From JAGIBJ01 sp032119595 (lineage in GTDB: Bacteria > Actinomycetota > Thermoleophilia > Solirubrobacterales > Solirubrobacteraceae), in the NCBI GenBank assembly GCA_032119595.1, contig JAUMBQ010000008.1:248001-312000 (forward strand): DNA of 64,000 nucleotides, written 5' to 3'. The notes below the pieces were generated by a model, which ran no database searches, was not told the DNA's origin, and saw only the letters and a program-made list of their open reading frames with translations. Made by a program: the position numbers and the translations under genes. Numbering within the stretch: the first letter of the stretch is position 1; every line of letters starts with the position of its first letter. Positions 32,126 through 40,322 of the stretch are shown one piece after another.

Positions 32126-32812
32126 ATGGAACGCGGACTTTCGATTGCAGCCTCTGGGATGGTCGCCGAAATGGCCCGTCAGGACCAGATCGCCAACGAC
32201 CTCGCCAACGCAACGACGGCTGGCTACAAGTCCGACCGCGTATCTGTGGCCTCCTTCGGCGACCTGATGGTCACCGATCTCGCTACCGGCAACCAGGTCG
32301 GTCGTCTCGTCGCCGGGGCACGCGTCGAGCGCCAGGTCACCGACCTCCGCCCCAACGTTCTCCGCACCACCGATGAGCCGCTCGACATGGCCGTCCAGGG
32401 CTCCGGCTACTTCGCCGTGCAGACCGATCAGGGACTTCGTTACACCCGCGGCGGCAACTTCCAGGCGGGTGTGAACGGGAACCTCGTCGACCAGTCCGGC
32501 AACAACGTCCTCGGACCGAACCGTCAGCCGATCAAGGTCGACGGCGAAGGCCGCGTGGCGGCCGACGCGGTCGGCGTCTTCGCCGTGCCAAACGCTCGCA
32601 AAGCCGGCGACTCCTACTTCTCCGGCAACGCGACCGGCCGGGACTCTGGCGTCGTGAAGACGAACGCCATCGAGGCCTCCGGCACCGACGCCGCCCGCAC
32701 CGTCGTCGCGATGATGGCCTCCTTGCGCGCCATCGAAGCCGGCCAGAAGGCCATCACCACCATCGATGAGAGCCTCGGCAAAGCCAACTCGGTCGGCAGC
32801 CTCCGCGGCTAG
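32126..32812 (+). CDS. Flagellar basal-body rod protein, FlgF-like
   Basis: The ATG at 32126 gives 228 residues starting M-E-R-G-L-S-I-A-A-S-G-M, the canonical start of FlgF/FlgG/FlhO proteins. An earlier ATG at 32078 would add 16 residues without similarity. Motifs are Q-D-Q-I-A-N-D-L-A-N-A-T-T-A-G-Y-K, then D-M-A-V-Q-G-S-G-Y-F-A-V and Y-T-R-G-G-N-F, and C-terminal G-V-V-K-T-N-A-I-E-A-S. It forms part of the rod. It is divergent from the FliK-like gene and separated from flgG by 502 nt. GGGAAGG lies directly next to the ATG. Confidence 0.85.
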   Translation: MERGLSIAASGMVAEMARQDQIANDLANATTAGYKSDRVSVASFGDLMVTDLATGNQVGRLVAGARVERQVTDLRPNVLRTTDEPLDMAVQGSGYFAVQTDQGLRYTRGGNFQAGVNGNLVDQSGNNVLGPNRQPIKVDGEGRVAADAVGVFAVPNARKAGDSYFSGNATGRDSGVVKTNAIEASGTDAARTVVAMMASLRAIEAGQKAITTIDESLGKANSVGSLRG

Positions 32813-33314
32813 CTCCGCCGGCGCCGGGCCCTGCCGGAGCCCGCGCGGCCGCCGAACAGTCACGTTTGCACCACCCCAGGCCAGGCGAGCCTGGTCGACC
32901 GCGGCACACACCGACTCGAATTCCCGTCCGCTCGAGAGCGATCGGGCGCCATCACGTCCCTCAGAACGCCGAGCGTGTTGAGACATGCCCGAGCGGCGCC
33001 CCCCCCACCCCCCCCCACGGCGGCTCCACACCGTCCGCTCTCGCACGCGTCTGGACCACCTCCCCTCCGCGTGCGATGCGGCCCATGGCAAGGGCGCTGC
33101 GCCGCTTCGCCAGCGCGCAGCGCCCGCCTGGGGCTCGCAGGCCGACCTCCGCCGCGTTGCGCGCCGACACGCCAAACCGGTCAATTCCTTGGACGTTCAG
33201 CCGACCACCGCGTGCCGCACTCAAGGAACTGTCCCAACCAGCCGACCAATGGAGGGAACTCGAAGACCAAGCCGGACCGCTATGCGGAGGCTGGACTTCT
33301 CCAAAAGGAGAACC
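32813..33314. other. 502-nt gap with a C7-A-C9 homopolymer run, upstream of flgG
   Basis: No gene is seen. Shortly after the rod gene there are imperfect GC-rich hairpins. At 33000-33016 the plus strand reads seven C, one A, nine C. The rest has random-looking reading frames. The 3' end (33200-33314) becomes less GC-rich and ends in AAGGAG before the flgG ATG, so the promoter and leader of the flgG-csrA-flagellin operon probably lie here. Confidence 0.6.
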
Positions 33315-34052
33315 ATGCTCGAAGGGATGTATGCGGCGGCAGCCGGGATGTACGCGCAACAGGCGCGCCTCGACTCGTTGTCGAACGACATTGCCAACGT
33401 CAACACCGCTGGATACAAGCCGACGCGTCAGGCCTTTCGGGATCTGATGTACGGCGAGGCCGGCATCGCGGCGAACGACGGCGTCCAGCTCGGCACCGGC
33501 TCTGAACTCGTCGATCTCGGCCGCGGCACGACGCAGGGCTCCTTCCAGCAGACCGGCAACACGCTCGACATCGCGCTCAGCGGCCCCGGCTTCTTCACCG
33601 TGAAGAACCCGGACGGCCAGACCGTCCTCACGCGCTCCGGCAATCTGCAGATCGACAACCAGGGCCGCCTCTCCACGCAGACCGGCCAGCTTCTGGAGCC
33701 TGGCGTCACGGTGCCCGCCGGCACCGACGCCAGCAACGTTGCGATCGTCGCCAACGGCAGCGTCCAGGTGAACGGCAAGGAGATCGGTCGCGTCAACCTC
33801 GTGAACGTCGCCGCGCCGACGCGCCTCACGCCACTGGGCGACACCAGCTTCGCGACGAACGCCGAGTCGGGGGCTGCTCGCGCGGCCGGCGCCAATACCA
33901 CCGTGCAGCAGGGCGTCCTTGAGATGTCTTCCGCCAATCTCGGCGACACGATGACCAACATGATCGAGACGCAGCGCGCCTACGAGCTCGCGTCCAAGGC
34001 CATCAGCACGCAAGACAAGATCGCCGAGATCGCCATCGGAGTGAAGCGGTGA
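33315..34052 (+). CDS. flgG: Flagellar basal-body distal rod protein FlgG
   Basis: The ATG at 33315 follows AAGGAG by 5 nt and gives 245 residues starting M-L-E-G-M-Y-A-A-A-A-G-M. Motifs are L-D-S-L-S-N-D-I-A-N-V-N-T-A-G-Y-K, G-N-T-L-D-I-A-L-S-G-P-G-F-F, T-R-S-G-N-L, and the FlgG end V-Q-Q-G-V-L-E-M-S-S-A-N, then M-I-E-T-Q-R-A-Y-E. It forms the distal rod. Its stop overlaps the next start. Together with the preceding gene it makes the FlhO/FlhP-like pair of Gram-positive bacteria. Confidence 0.92.
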   Translation: MLEGMYAAAAGMYAQQARLDSLSNDIANVNTAGYKPTRQAFRDLMYGEAGIAANDGVQLGTGSELVDLGRGTTQGSFQQTGNTLDIALSGPGFFTVKNPDGQTVLTRSGNLQIDNQGRLSTQTGQLLEPGVTVPAGTDASNVAIVANGSVQVNGKEIGRVNLVNVAAPTRLTPLGDTSFATNAESGAARAAGANTTVQQGVLEMSSANLGDTMTNMIETQRAYELASKAISTQDKIAEIAIGVKR

Positions 34053-34459
34053 GCCAGATCGGCGCATCCACCTCGGTGTCCGTCGTCGATCAGGCGGCGC
34101 TGCCAGCGAACATCCGCACGGCCTCCAAGGAGCGCCAGCAGGAGTTCCAGCAGGCGAAGGCGTTCGAGCGCGTGCTCATCGGCCAGATGACCGAGAGCAT
34201 GATGAAGACGACTGGCATGAGCGAGGACGCTCCGGCCGCCGTCAAAGCCATGAAGGACCAGCTCCCCGGCCTGCTCGCCGACGCGCTGTCCACCTCCGGC
34301 GGCCTCGGCCTCGCGCAGCAGATGGACGCCGCGATGCATCCGGAGAGCCAGGCCAAGAAGACCAGCCTCTCCGGCGACATCTCCCCCACGTTGACCACGC
34401 CCGGCGACGCCGCGACCACCGTCGCGCCAGCAGGCACCACCGGCGGCCTCTCCGCATGA
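34049..34459 (+). CDS. Rod-binding protein, FlgJ N-terminal-domain type
   Basis: This 136-residue protein starts with GTG overlapping the flgG stop. Residues 28-90 resemble the FlgJ rod-capping domain: F-Q-Q-A-K-A-F-E-R-V-L-I-G-Q-M, M-M-K-T-T-G-M, and L-L-A-D-A-L-S-T-S-G-G-L-G-L-A. The glucosaminidase/SLT part of Gram-negative FlgJ is absent; an SLT protein is encoded separately at 13849. The tail is Thr/Ala-rich. It presumably assists rod polymerisation. Confidence 0.75.
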   Translation: MSQIGASTSVSVVDQAALPANIRTASKERQQEFQQAKAFERVLIGQMTESMMKTTGMSEDAPAAVKAMKDQLPGLLADALSTSGGLGLAQQMDAAMHPESQAKKTSLSGDISPTLTTPGDAATTVAPAGTTGGLSA

Positions 34460-34995
34460 CGCTTCCTGTGGTCAGCACCGCCGGCGAACTCGGCATGGCG
34501 CTCCTGAAGCACCTCGACGACCAACTTCGGTCCGCCGATCGCATGCTCGATCTCGTCCTCAAGCAGGCCCGCGCGGTGCGCGTCCGCGATGTCGAGGCCG
34601 TGCTCTCGCTCGTCGGACAGATCCAGGCCGAAAGCGATGCCCGCGCGCGCCTTGAAGCTGACCGCACCTCGCTCCTCACGCAGGCCGGCGCTCAGCTCGG
34701 CGTCCATGGCAGCGCGATCACGATCGACGCCTTCTGCTCCCTCCTTGACCAGGGCACCGCCTTCGAAGCTCGCGAACGCAGCGATCGTCTTCGTGGCGTG
34801 CTCCGCGAGGTTCGCGACGAACACCTCGTAACCCGTGCCCTGATGCGTCAGGAACTCGCGTTCGTCGATCACCTTGTGCGCCTCATGGGCGCTGGCGACG
34901 ACACCACGAACGGCACCTACGCGCCGCCGACCGGCCCGCGCAGCACCGCGCAGCCGCCCCGCCAGGCCCACCGACTCCTCGATCTGCAGGCCTAG
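34456..34995 (+). CDS. flgN: Flagellar chaperone FlgN
   Basis: This 179-residue, mainly helical protein has the FlgN layout: L-L-K-H-L-D-D-Q-L near residue 17, a long charged helix (R-V-R-D-V-E-A-V-L-S-L-V) and Q-E-L-A-F-V-D-H-L-V-R-L-M near the end. FlgN escorts the junction proteins FlgK and FlgL, which are the next two genes. The C-terminal 30 residues are Pro-rich. It overlaps the previous gene by 4 nt. Confidence 0.8.
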   Translation: MTLPVVSTAGELGMALLKHLDDQLRSADRMLDLVLKQARAVRVRDVEAVLSLVGQIQAESDARARLEADRTSLLTQAGAQLGVHGSAITIDAFCSLLDQGTAFEARERSDRLRGVLREVRDEHLVTRALMRQELAFVDHLVRLMGAGDDTTNGTYAPPTGPRSTAQPPRQAHRLLDLQA

Positions 34996-34998
34996 GTC

Positions 34999-36312
34999 AT
35001 GGCACAGATCTCCTCATTCGGCAGCCTCCAGACCTCGCTGAGCGGGCTCCTCGCGCACCAGCGCCAGCTCGATGTCACGTCGCACAACATCGCGAACGCC
35101 GACACCGTCGGCTACACCCGCCAGTCGGTCAACACGACGGCGGCACCGGGTGTCGCCGTCAACGGCGCCAGCAAGGGCGGAACGAACTGGCTCGGCCAGG
35201 GCGTCACCGTCGAGAGCTACCAGCGCCTGCGCAACAACTTCCTCGACGTGTCAGCCCGCACGCAGAACATGCTCCTCGGCGAGCGCGGCGCGAAGGCCGA
35301 AGGCCTTTCGCGCGCCGACGCCGCCCTCGGGGAGCCGTCTGACAACGGCCTGAACGCCAAGCTCGACAAGCTCTGGTCGAGCTTCAAGACGCTTGCGAAC
35401 ACCCCCTCAGACCCCGGCGCTCGTGCGCAGGTCGTCGCCGACGCCCAGTCGCTCACGGCGGCGATGAAGGACATCGACGCAGGCCTTGCGCAGGTCGCGT
35501 CGGACGCACTCGCGGAGTACACGGCGCTCACCACGGCCCCGGGCAACGAGATCGGCGCGTTCGCCAGCGAACTCGCACAGCTCAATGACGCCATCGGCAT
35601 CGCGACGGCCGCCGGCCAGCAGCCGAACGACATGCTCGACCGCCGCGACCTCATCCTGGACAAGCTCTCGAGCCTGGCGCAGGTGTCGGTCACGAACGAG
35701 GGCTACGGCAAGATCAGCGTGAAGTTCGGCGACGCCGCCGTCCCGCTCGTCGATGGCTCGTCCCAGAGCTCGGTCGCCACGTGGCCGCAGACGCTGACGA
35801 ACCCGGGCGGCCAGCTCGGTGGCCTCATCGGCGTGCAGGCTTCGATCACGAACTACCGCAGCCAGCTCGACAACGTTGCGGGCCAGCTCGCCGCGAGCGT
35901 GAACGCGGTCCACGGCGCACCACCATTCTTCACGGGCAATACCGCATCGACGCTCACCGTCAACGTGACCGCCGCAACCCTGCAAGCCGGCAGCGGCACA
36001 GGCGCCCAGTCGAACGACATCGCCACGGCGCTGCAGGCGCTTCGCGGCGGTGCGGCCGACTCGACCTACCGCAACCTCGTCACCACGGTCGGTGCCGAGA
36101 CGGCCGCGGCCACCGCCCAGCGCGACCTGTCGATCTCCCTCGTCAACGACGTCGAATCGCGCCGCCAGTCGGTGGCCGGCGTCTCCCTTGACGAGGAGAT
36201 GACGAACCTCATCAAGTTCCAGCGCGGCTACCAGGCTTCGGCCCGCGCGATGTCGACCGTCGACGAGATGCTCGATGTCCTCATCAACCGCACCGGGAGG
36301 GTCGGGCTGTGA
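34999..36312 (+). CDS. flgK: Flagellar hook-associated protein FlgK
   Basis: This 437-residue hook-filament junction protein has S-L-Q-T-S-L-S-G-L-L-A-H-Q, V-T-S-H-N-I-A-N-A-D-T-V-G-Y-T-R-Q-S, and the C-terminal helix G-V-S-L-D-E-E-M-T-N-L-I-K-F-Q-R-G-Y, followed by V-D-E-M-L-D-V-L-I-N. It is compact, lacking large inserted surface domains. The stop overlaps the flgL GTG start. Confidence 0.94.
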   Translation: MAQISSFGSLQTSLSGLLAHQRQLDVTSHNIANADTVGYTRQSVNTTAAPGVAVNGASKGGTNWLGQGVTVESYQRLRNNFLDVSARTQNMLLGERGAKAEGLSRADAALGEPSDNGLNAKLDKLWSSFKTLANTPSDPGARAQVVADAQSLTAAMKDIDAGLAQVASDALAEYTALTTAPGNEIGAFASELAQLNDAIGIATAAGQQPNDMLDRRDLILDKLSSLAQVSVTNEGYGKISVKFGDAAVPLVDGSSQSSVATWPQTLTNPGGQLGGLIGVQASITNYRSQLDNVAGQLAASVNAVHGAPPFFTGNTASTLTVNVTAATLQAGSGTGAQSNDIATALQALRGGAADSTYRNLVTTVGAETAAATAQRDLSISLVNDVESRRQSVAGVSLDEEMTNLIKFQRGYQASARAMSTVDEMLDVLINRTGRVGL

Positions 36313-37223
36313 GTACTGGCATGCGCATCACCCACGGCATGATGAGCGACCGGCTCATGACCGACATCCGCCGGTCCAACGCCGACATCGCTCGCACGAG
36401 CGCTCAGATCTCGTCGCAGAAGCGGATCCAGACCGCAAGCGACGACGCCGTCGGCACCGGTCAGGCGCTACGCCTGCGGTCCGACCTCGCAGAGATCGAC
36501 GCCAACCTCGCTGGCACCGATGCCGCTGCTGGCTGGACGAGCGCTTCCGACACCGCGCTCGGCTCGCTCACCGACATCATGCACCGCACCCGCGAGCTCG
36601 TGCTCCAAGCGGGCAACGACACGCTGAAGGCCTCCGACCGTGCGTCGATCGCCGGCGAGCTTGCGCAGCTCAAGGAGCAGATCAAGACCGTGGCCAATGC
36701 CAAGTTCGGCGACGCCTACATCTTCGCCGGCCAGGACTCCTCAGGTGCGCCGTATACGCCCGGTGCGTCGGACGCCTACGCGGGCGACGCCCTTGCCGTG
36801 GTCCGCACGATCGGCCCCGGCCAGTCCGTGCAGGTCAACGTGCCCGGCAGCGCCATCTTCGGAGGGACGCCCGGCGACGGCAAGCTGCTCGACACGATGA
36901 CCAACGCCATCGCGTTCCTGAACGGCGGCACCGCCGCCGATGCAAACAACCTGCGCACCACCACGCTCGCGGCGCTCAATGTGAACCTCGACGAGGTCGT
37001 CACGGCCCGCTCGACCCTCGGCGCGACGCAAAACCGCGTGACGCTTGCGGAGTCCCGGCTGCAAGACACCAAGCTGACCGCGACCGAGCAACTCAGCAAT
37101 GTCGAGGATGTCGACTACGCCGAGGCGATGATCAATCTCTCTTCGCAACAGACCGCGTACCAAGCCGCGCTCAACGCCGGCGCCAAAGTCATTCAACCGT
37201 CGCTCATGGACTTCCTGCGATAA
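36309..37223 (+). CDS. flgL: Flagellar hook-associated protein FlgL
   Basis: This 304-residue junction protein starts with GTG and M-R-I-T-H-G-M-M-S-D-R-L, the FlgL start. It has flagellin-like terminal helices with I-S-S-Q-K-R-I-Q-T-A-S-D-D and C-terminal D-V-D-Y-A-E-A-M-I-N-L-S-S-Q-Q. It connects FlgK to the flagellin filament and follows flgK with a 4-nt overlap. Confidence 0.94.
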   Translation: MSTGMRITHGMMSDRLMTDIRRSNADIARTSAQISSQKRIQTASDDAVGTGQALRLRSDLAEIDANLAGTDAAAGWTSASDTALGSLTDIMHRTRELVLQAGNDTLKASDRASIAGELAQLKEQIKTVANAKFGDAYIFAGQDSSGAPYTPGASDAYAGDALAVVRTIGPGQSVQVNVPGSAIFGGTPGDGKLLDTMTNAIAFLNGGTAADANNLRTTTLAALNVNLDEVVTARSTLGATQNRVTLAESRLQDTKLTATEQLSNVEDVDYAEAMINLSSQQTAYQAALNAGAKVIQPSLMDFLR

Positions 37224-37243
37224 AGGTGGTAGGAGGAGCTTCT

Positions 37244-37723
37244 ATGCCAATCACTCTCAACAGCGCCCGTTTCGGAACGGTCGAGATTCCCGAAGAGGGA
37301 GTCATCGAGTTTCCGATGGGTCTCATCGGCATCGAAAGTCACCGGTATGCCCTGCTCGGACAGGGCGAGGGCAGCGCGTTCGTGTGGCTGCACTCGCTCG
37401 ACGACCCCGGGTTCGCCCTGCCAGTCATGAGCCCGTGGCCCGTGTTCGTGGACTACGCCGTCGAAATCAGTGACGGCGAGGCTGAGCGCATCGGCATCAC
37501 CAACGCCGACGAGACGTCCGTCTACGTGACGGTCCGCGCCAGCGACGATCCCGCCGAATGCTCGGTCAACCTGCGCGCACCAATCCTGATCTCTGGTGGC
37601 CGTGGCTTCCAGGTGATCAACGAGTCGCCTGCGGCGCCCGTACGAGCCCCGCTCTTCCCGGAGAGCGCGCAACTCGAGGCGTCGTCGCCCGAGGCGGCCT
37701 CCGCCGCCAGCAGCGCAGCCTGA
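37244..37723 (+). CDS. fliW: Flagellar assembly factor FliW
   Basis: The ATG at 37244 follows AGGAGG and gives 159 residues: T-L-N-S-A-R-F-G-T-V-E-I, I-E-F-P-M-G-L-I-G-I-E, and then N-L-R-A-P-I-L-I, typical of FliW. FliW binds either flagellin or CsrA. Free FliW antagonises CsrA, which otherwise blocks flagellin translation. The gene order fliW-csrA-flagellin supports this partner switch here. An Ala/Ser-rich tail of about 20 residues is extra. Confidence 0.93.
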   Translation: MPITLNSARFGTVEIPEEGVIEFPMGLIGIESHRYALLGQGEGSAFVWLHSLDDPGFALPVMSPWPVFVDYAVEISDGEAERIGITNADETSVYVTVRASDDPAECSVNLRAPILISGGRGFQVINESPAAPVRAPLFPESAQLEASSPEAASAASSAA

Positions 37724-37757
37724 GCACGGCTGACGCCATCCAAGGAGGAGCAAACCC

Positions 37758-38117
37758 GTGCTGAATATCACCCGCAAGGTCGGCGAGAAGATCATCATCG
37801 GCGAGGACGTCGTCCTCGAGGTCATGGAGGTCAGCGGATCCAGCGTCCGCATCGGCATCCAGGCCCCGCGCTCGGTGCCGGTCTACCGCGAGGAAATCTG
37901 GGAAGCCGTGCGCGCCGAGAACGCCGCCGCCGCCAAATCCGCGCCCAGCAAGATGCCTGAGCCGAAGGCGCCCCCGGGCACCAGCCCTCGTCCATCTGTC
38001 CGCACTGGTGTGAGGACCAGTGGTCAGACGACGACAAAGGGAACAGGTACGACTGTTCGAGTTCCGCAGCAGCAGAGCAACCCAGTCAACCTTAAGGCCG
38101 ACCAGCCGACCACCTAG
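37758..38117 (+). CDS. csrA: Carbon storage/translational regulator CsrA with long C-terminal tail
   Basis: The GTG at 37758 behind AAGGAGGA starts a 119-residue protein. Residues 1-50 are canonical CsrA: M-L-N-I-T-R-K-V-G-E-K-I-I-I, V-R-I-G-I-Q-A-P, then V-P-V-Y-R-E-E-I with the RNA-binding Arg. The remaining roughly 65 residues are rich in Pro, Lys, Ser, Thr and Gln, and presumably disordered. Typical CsrA is 60-75 residues. CsrA dimers bind GGA motifs in leaders; the flagellin leader 64 nt downstream carries three. Confidence 0.93.
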   Translation: MLNITRKVGEKIIIGEDVVLEVMEVSGSSVRIGIQAPRSVPVYREEIWEAVRAENAAAAKSAPSKMPEPKAPPGTSPRPSVRTGVRTSGQTTTKGTGTTVRVPQQQSNPVNLKADQPTT

Positions 38118-38157
38118 GTCGAGGTCGCCCGACCGCAAGACCACCAACGACCCCCAA

Positions 38158-38180
38158 AACAGGACGCACCAAGGACGGAT
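38158..38180 (+). promoter_or_regulatory. Flagellin leader with three GGA motifs, probable CsrA-binding region
   Basis: GGA occurs at 38162-38164, 38173-38175 and 38177-38179, immediately before the flagellin ATG, and AAGGA is also the Shine-Dalgarno. CsrA binding here would block ribosome access, as known for hag in Bacillus. The fliW and csrA genes lie directly upstream. Confidence 0.6.
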
Positions 38181-38984
38181 ATGTCCCTCAGAATTCAACA
38201 TAACGTGGACGCGCTGACTGCCAGCCGTCACCTCACCAATACTTCGGACGCCGCATCGAAGTCGATGGCGAAGCTCTCGTCAGGCTTCCGAGTGAACTCG
38301 GCCGCCGATGACGCCGCTGGCCTCTCGATCTCCGAGCGTATGCGCGGACAGATCCGTGGCCTCGCTCAGGCTCGCCTCAATGCTGGCGACGGCATCTCGA
38401 TGGTGCAGACCGCTGAAGGCGCACTCGGCGAAGTGCACAACATGCTGCAGCGCACCCGCGAACTCGTCGTTCAGTACAAGAACGGCTCACTCGCCACCGC
38501 AGACCGGACCGCAATTCAGTCGGAGGTCAATCAGCTGGCATCGGAGATCGAGCGGATTGGCTCGACCACGGCGTTCAACGGCACGAAGGTGCTGAACGTG
38601 GCCGGGACGATCACGTTCCAGGTCGGCGCCAATGACGGCGAGACGATCTCCGTCCCGACGATCTCGCTCGGCGCGGCCATTCCGGCCGCAACGTTCGCGC
38701 TCGGTACCGCCACCGACCTCGCTGAGGTCGACGCGGCGATCAACTCCGTGTCCGACACCCGCGCCCAGTTCGGCGCCGTGCAGAACCGCATGGAGTACAC
38801 GGTCAACTCGATCTCGTCCTACCACGAGAACCTGACCTCAGCCGAGAGTCGCATCCGCGACGTCGACATGGCGGCAGAACTCGTCACCAAGACGAAGCTC
38901 TCGATCCTCCAGCAGGCTGGCACCGCCATGCTCGCCCAGGCGAACCAGAGCAACCAGGGCGTCTTGCAGCTCCTGCAGGGCTGA
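38181..38984 (+). CDS. Flagellin
   Basis: This 267-residue filament subunit has the N-terminal D0/D1 signature R-I-Q-H-N-V-D-A-L-T-A-S-R, S-S-G-F-R-V-N-S-A-A-D-D-A-A-G, and L-N-A-G-D-G-I-S-M-V-Q-T-A-E-G-A. The C-terminal signature is D-V-D-M-A-A-E-L-V-T-K-T, then Q-A-N-Q-S-N-Q-G-V-L-Q-L-L. The central part is short (about 70 residues), so the outer domains D2/D3 are largely absent. It is the last gene of the operon and is followed by a strong terminator. Confidence 0.96.
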   Translation: MSLRIQHNVDALTASRHLTNTSDAASKSMAKLSSGFRVNSAADDAAGLSISERMRGQIRGLAQARLNAGDGISMVQTAEGALGEVHNMLQRTRELVVQYKNGSLATADRTAIQSEVNQLASEIERIGSTTAFNGTKVLNVAGTITFQVGANDGETISVPTISLGAAIPAATFALGTATDLAEVDAAINSVSDTRAQFGAVQNRMEYTVNSISSYHENLTSAESRIRDVDMAAELVTKTKLSILQQAGTAMLAQANQSNQGVLQLLQG

Positions 38985-39120
38985 TCGTCGCGCCTGAGGG
39001 GCGCTCGCTTGCATCTTCCGTCCGCGTGAAGCCGACATGGCCAGAGGCCTGAGTCGGCTCCACCCGAACGAAATCTGCGGCGCGATCGCCTCCTCAGACG
39101 GAACGCTCGAAGTTTTCAAG

Positions 39121-39150
39121 CGGCCTCGCTTCCTCACGGAAGCGGGGCCG
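39121..39150 (+). terminator. Strong terminator after flagellin, possibly bidirectional
   Basis: A 13-bp stem with one G-T pair (CGGCCTCGCTTCC with GGAAGCGGGGCCG, loop TCAC) is followed by TTTGCGTT. On the opposite strand the preceding AAGTTTTCAAG gives a short T-run, so it may also end the convergent meaB transcript. Confidence 0.85.
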
Positions 39151-39190
39151 TTTGCGTTGTGGGTGCGCATTTCGTTTGCGCGGCGCGGCG

Positions 39191-40135
39191 TCAGCGGCGA
39201 CTGAGCAGTTCGGTGGCGGCGCTGGCCGGATCGAGGGTGCGGTCGCCGACCTGCGTGAGGAGGGCGGCGAGGCCCGGGTCGTCCTCGAGGGAGCGCTCGA
39301 GTTCGGCACGGAGGCGGAGCGTGGCGATCGCGAGGACTTCCTTGCGGAGGTTGGCCAGGCGGCGCTCCTGAAGCTGGCCGGTGTCCACGAGGTGTTTGCC
39401 GTGGAGATCAAGCTGTTCGACGAGTTCCGGGATGCCGACGCCATCGACGGCGCGGGTGGCGATGATCGGCGGCATCCAGTCCAGGTCGCGGCTGTGGCCG
39501 AGGGAGAGGACGGACTTGACCTCTCGGATCATCGTCTGCGCCATCGGATGGTCGGACTTGTTGACGACGATGATGTCCGGGATCTCCATGACGCCCGCTT
39601 TGAGCGCCTGGATCGAGTCGCCGGACCCGGGGATGAGGACGAGCACGATGGTGTCGGCGTGATCGATGATGTCGACTTCGGCCTGGCCGACGCCGACCGT
39701 CTCGATGAGCACGTGGTCACGGCCCGCGGCGTCCATGAGGAGCGCCGCCTGGAGCGCCGCCTCGCTGAGCCCGCCGAGCGCCCCTCGGTTGGCCATCGAC
39801 CGGATGAAGACGCCTTGGTCGAGGAAGTGCTCGGTGAGACGGATCCGGTCACCCAGGAGTGCGCCTTGGGTGAACGGAGACGACGGATCGATCGACAGGA
39901 CGCCGACCGTCTCGTCTTTGGCACGCCAATGCTTCGCGAGCGCCCCGACGAGCGTGGACTTGCCGGCGCCCGGCGGCCCTGTGATGCCCAGGAGCTGCGC
40001 CCGACCGGTGTGCGGGTAGATGGTCCGAACGACCTCCCACCCCACCGGGTCGCCGCGCTCGACGAGCGAGATCGCGCGGGCAAGGGCGCGTCGGTCGCCG
40101 TCAAGCAGGCGCTGGGCGAGGTCGGCGGCGGACAT
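39191..40135 (-). CDS. meaB: Methylmalonyl-CoA mutase-associated GTPase MeaB (ArgK family)
   Basis: This 314-residue G3E-type GTPase has Walker A G-I-T-G-P-P-G-A-G-K-S-T, the base region L-S-I-D-P-S-S-P-F, Walker B-like I-E-T-V-G-V-G-Q-A-E and N-K-S-D. MeaB protects and reloads adenosylcobalamin in methylmalonyl-CoA mutase. The mutase genes are not in this window. The ATG at 40135 was chosen because the longer frame upstream lacks similarity. Confidence 0.93.
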   Translation of the reverse strand: MSAADLAQRLLDGDRRALARAISLVERGDPVGWEVVRTIYPHTGRAQLLGITGPPGAGKSTLVGALAKHWRAKDETVGVLSIDPSSPFTQGALLGDRIRLTEHFLDQGVFIRSMANRGALGGLSEAALQAALLMDAAGRDHVLIETVGVGQAEVDIIDHADTIVLVLIPGSGDSIQALKAGVMEIPDIIVVNKSDHPMAQTMIREVKSVLSLGHSRDLDWMPPIIATRAVDGVGIPELVEQLDLHGKHLVDTGQLQERRLANLRKEVLAIATLRLRAELERSLEDDPGLAALLTQVGDRTLDPASAATELLSRR

Positions 40136-40322
40136 GGTCTCTCGATGATCGCAGGAGGCGCTGCCGGCCCGCTCCGAGGCTGCCGACGGCCTCCCCCGCG
40201 CGGCGGACGCGAGGCCTGGGGAGCCGGAGGGCAGCCAAGGCTGCGCCCTGCCGGAGGGCCTCTTCGGCACGCTTCTGCGCCTGGACCCGACACGATCGCG
40301 CCGGTGTGCCTACGATCCCGCG

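Noticed and set aside
32985..33314. N-terminal extension of FlgG through the poly-C region
   Set aside because: The frame is open, but the residues are Arg/Pro-rich without similarity, and the ATG at 33315 has an ideal AAGGAG and the canonical FlgG start.
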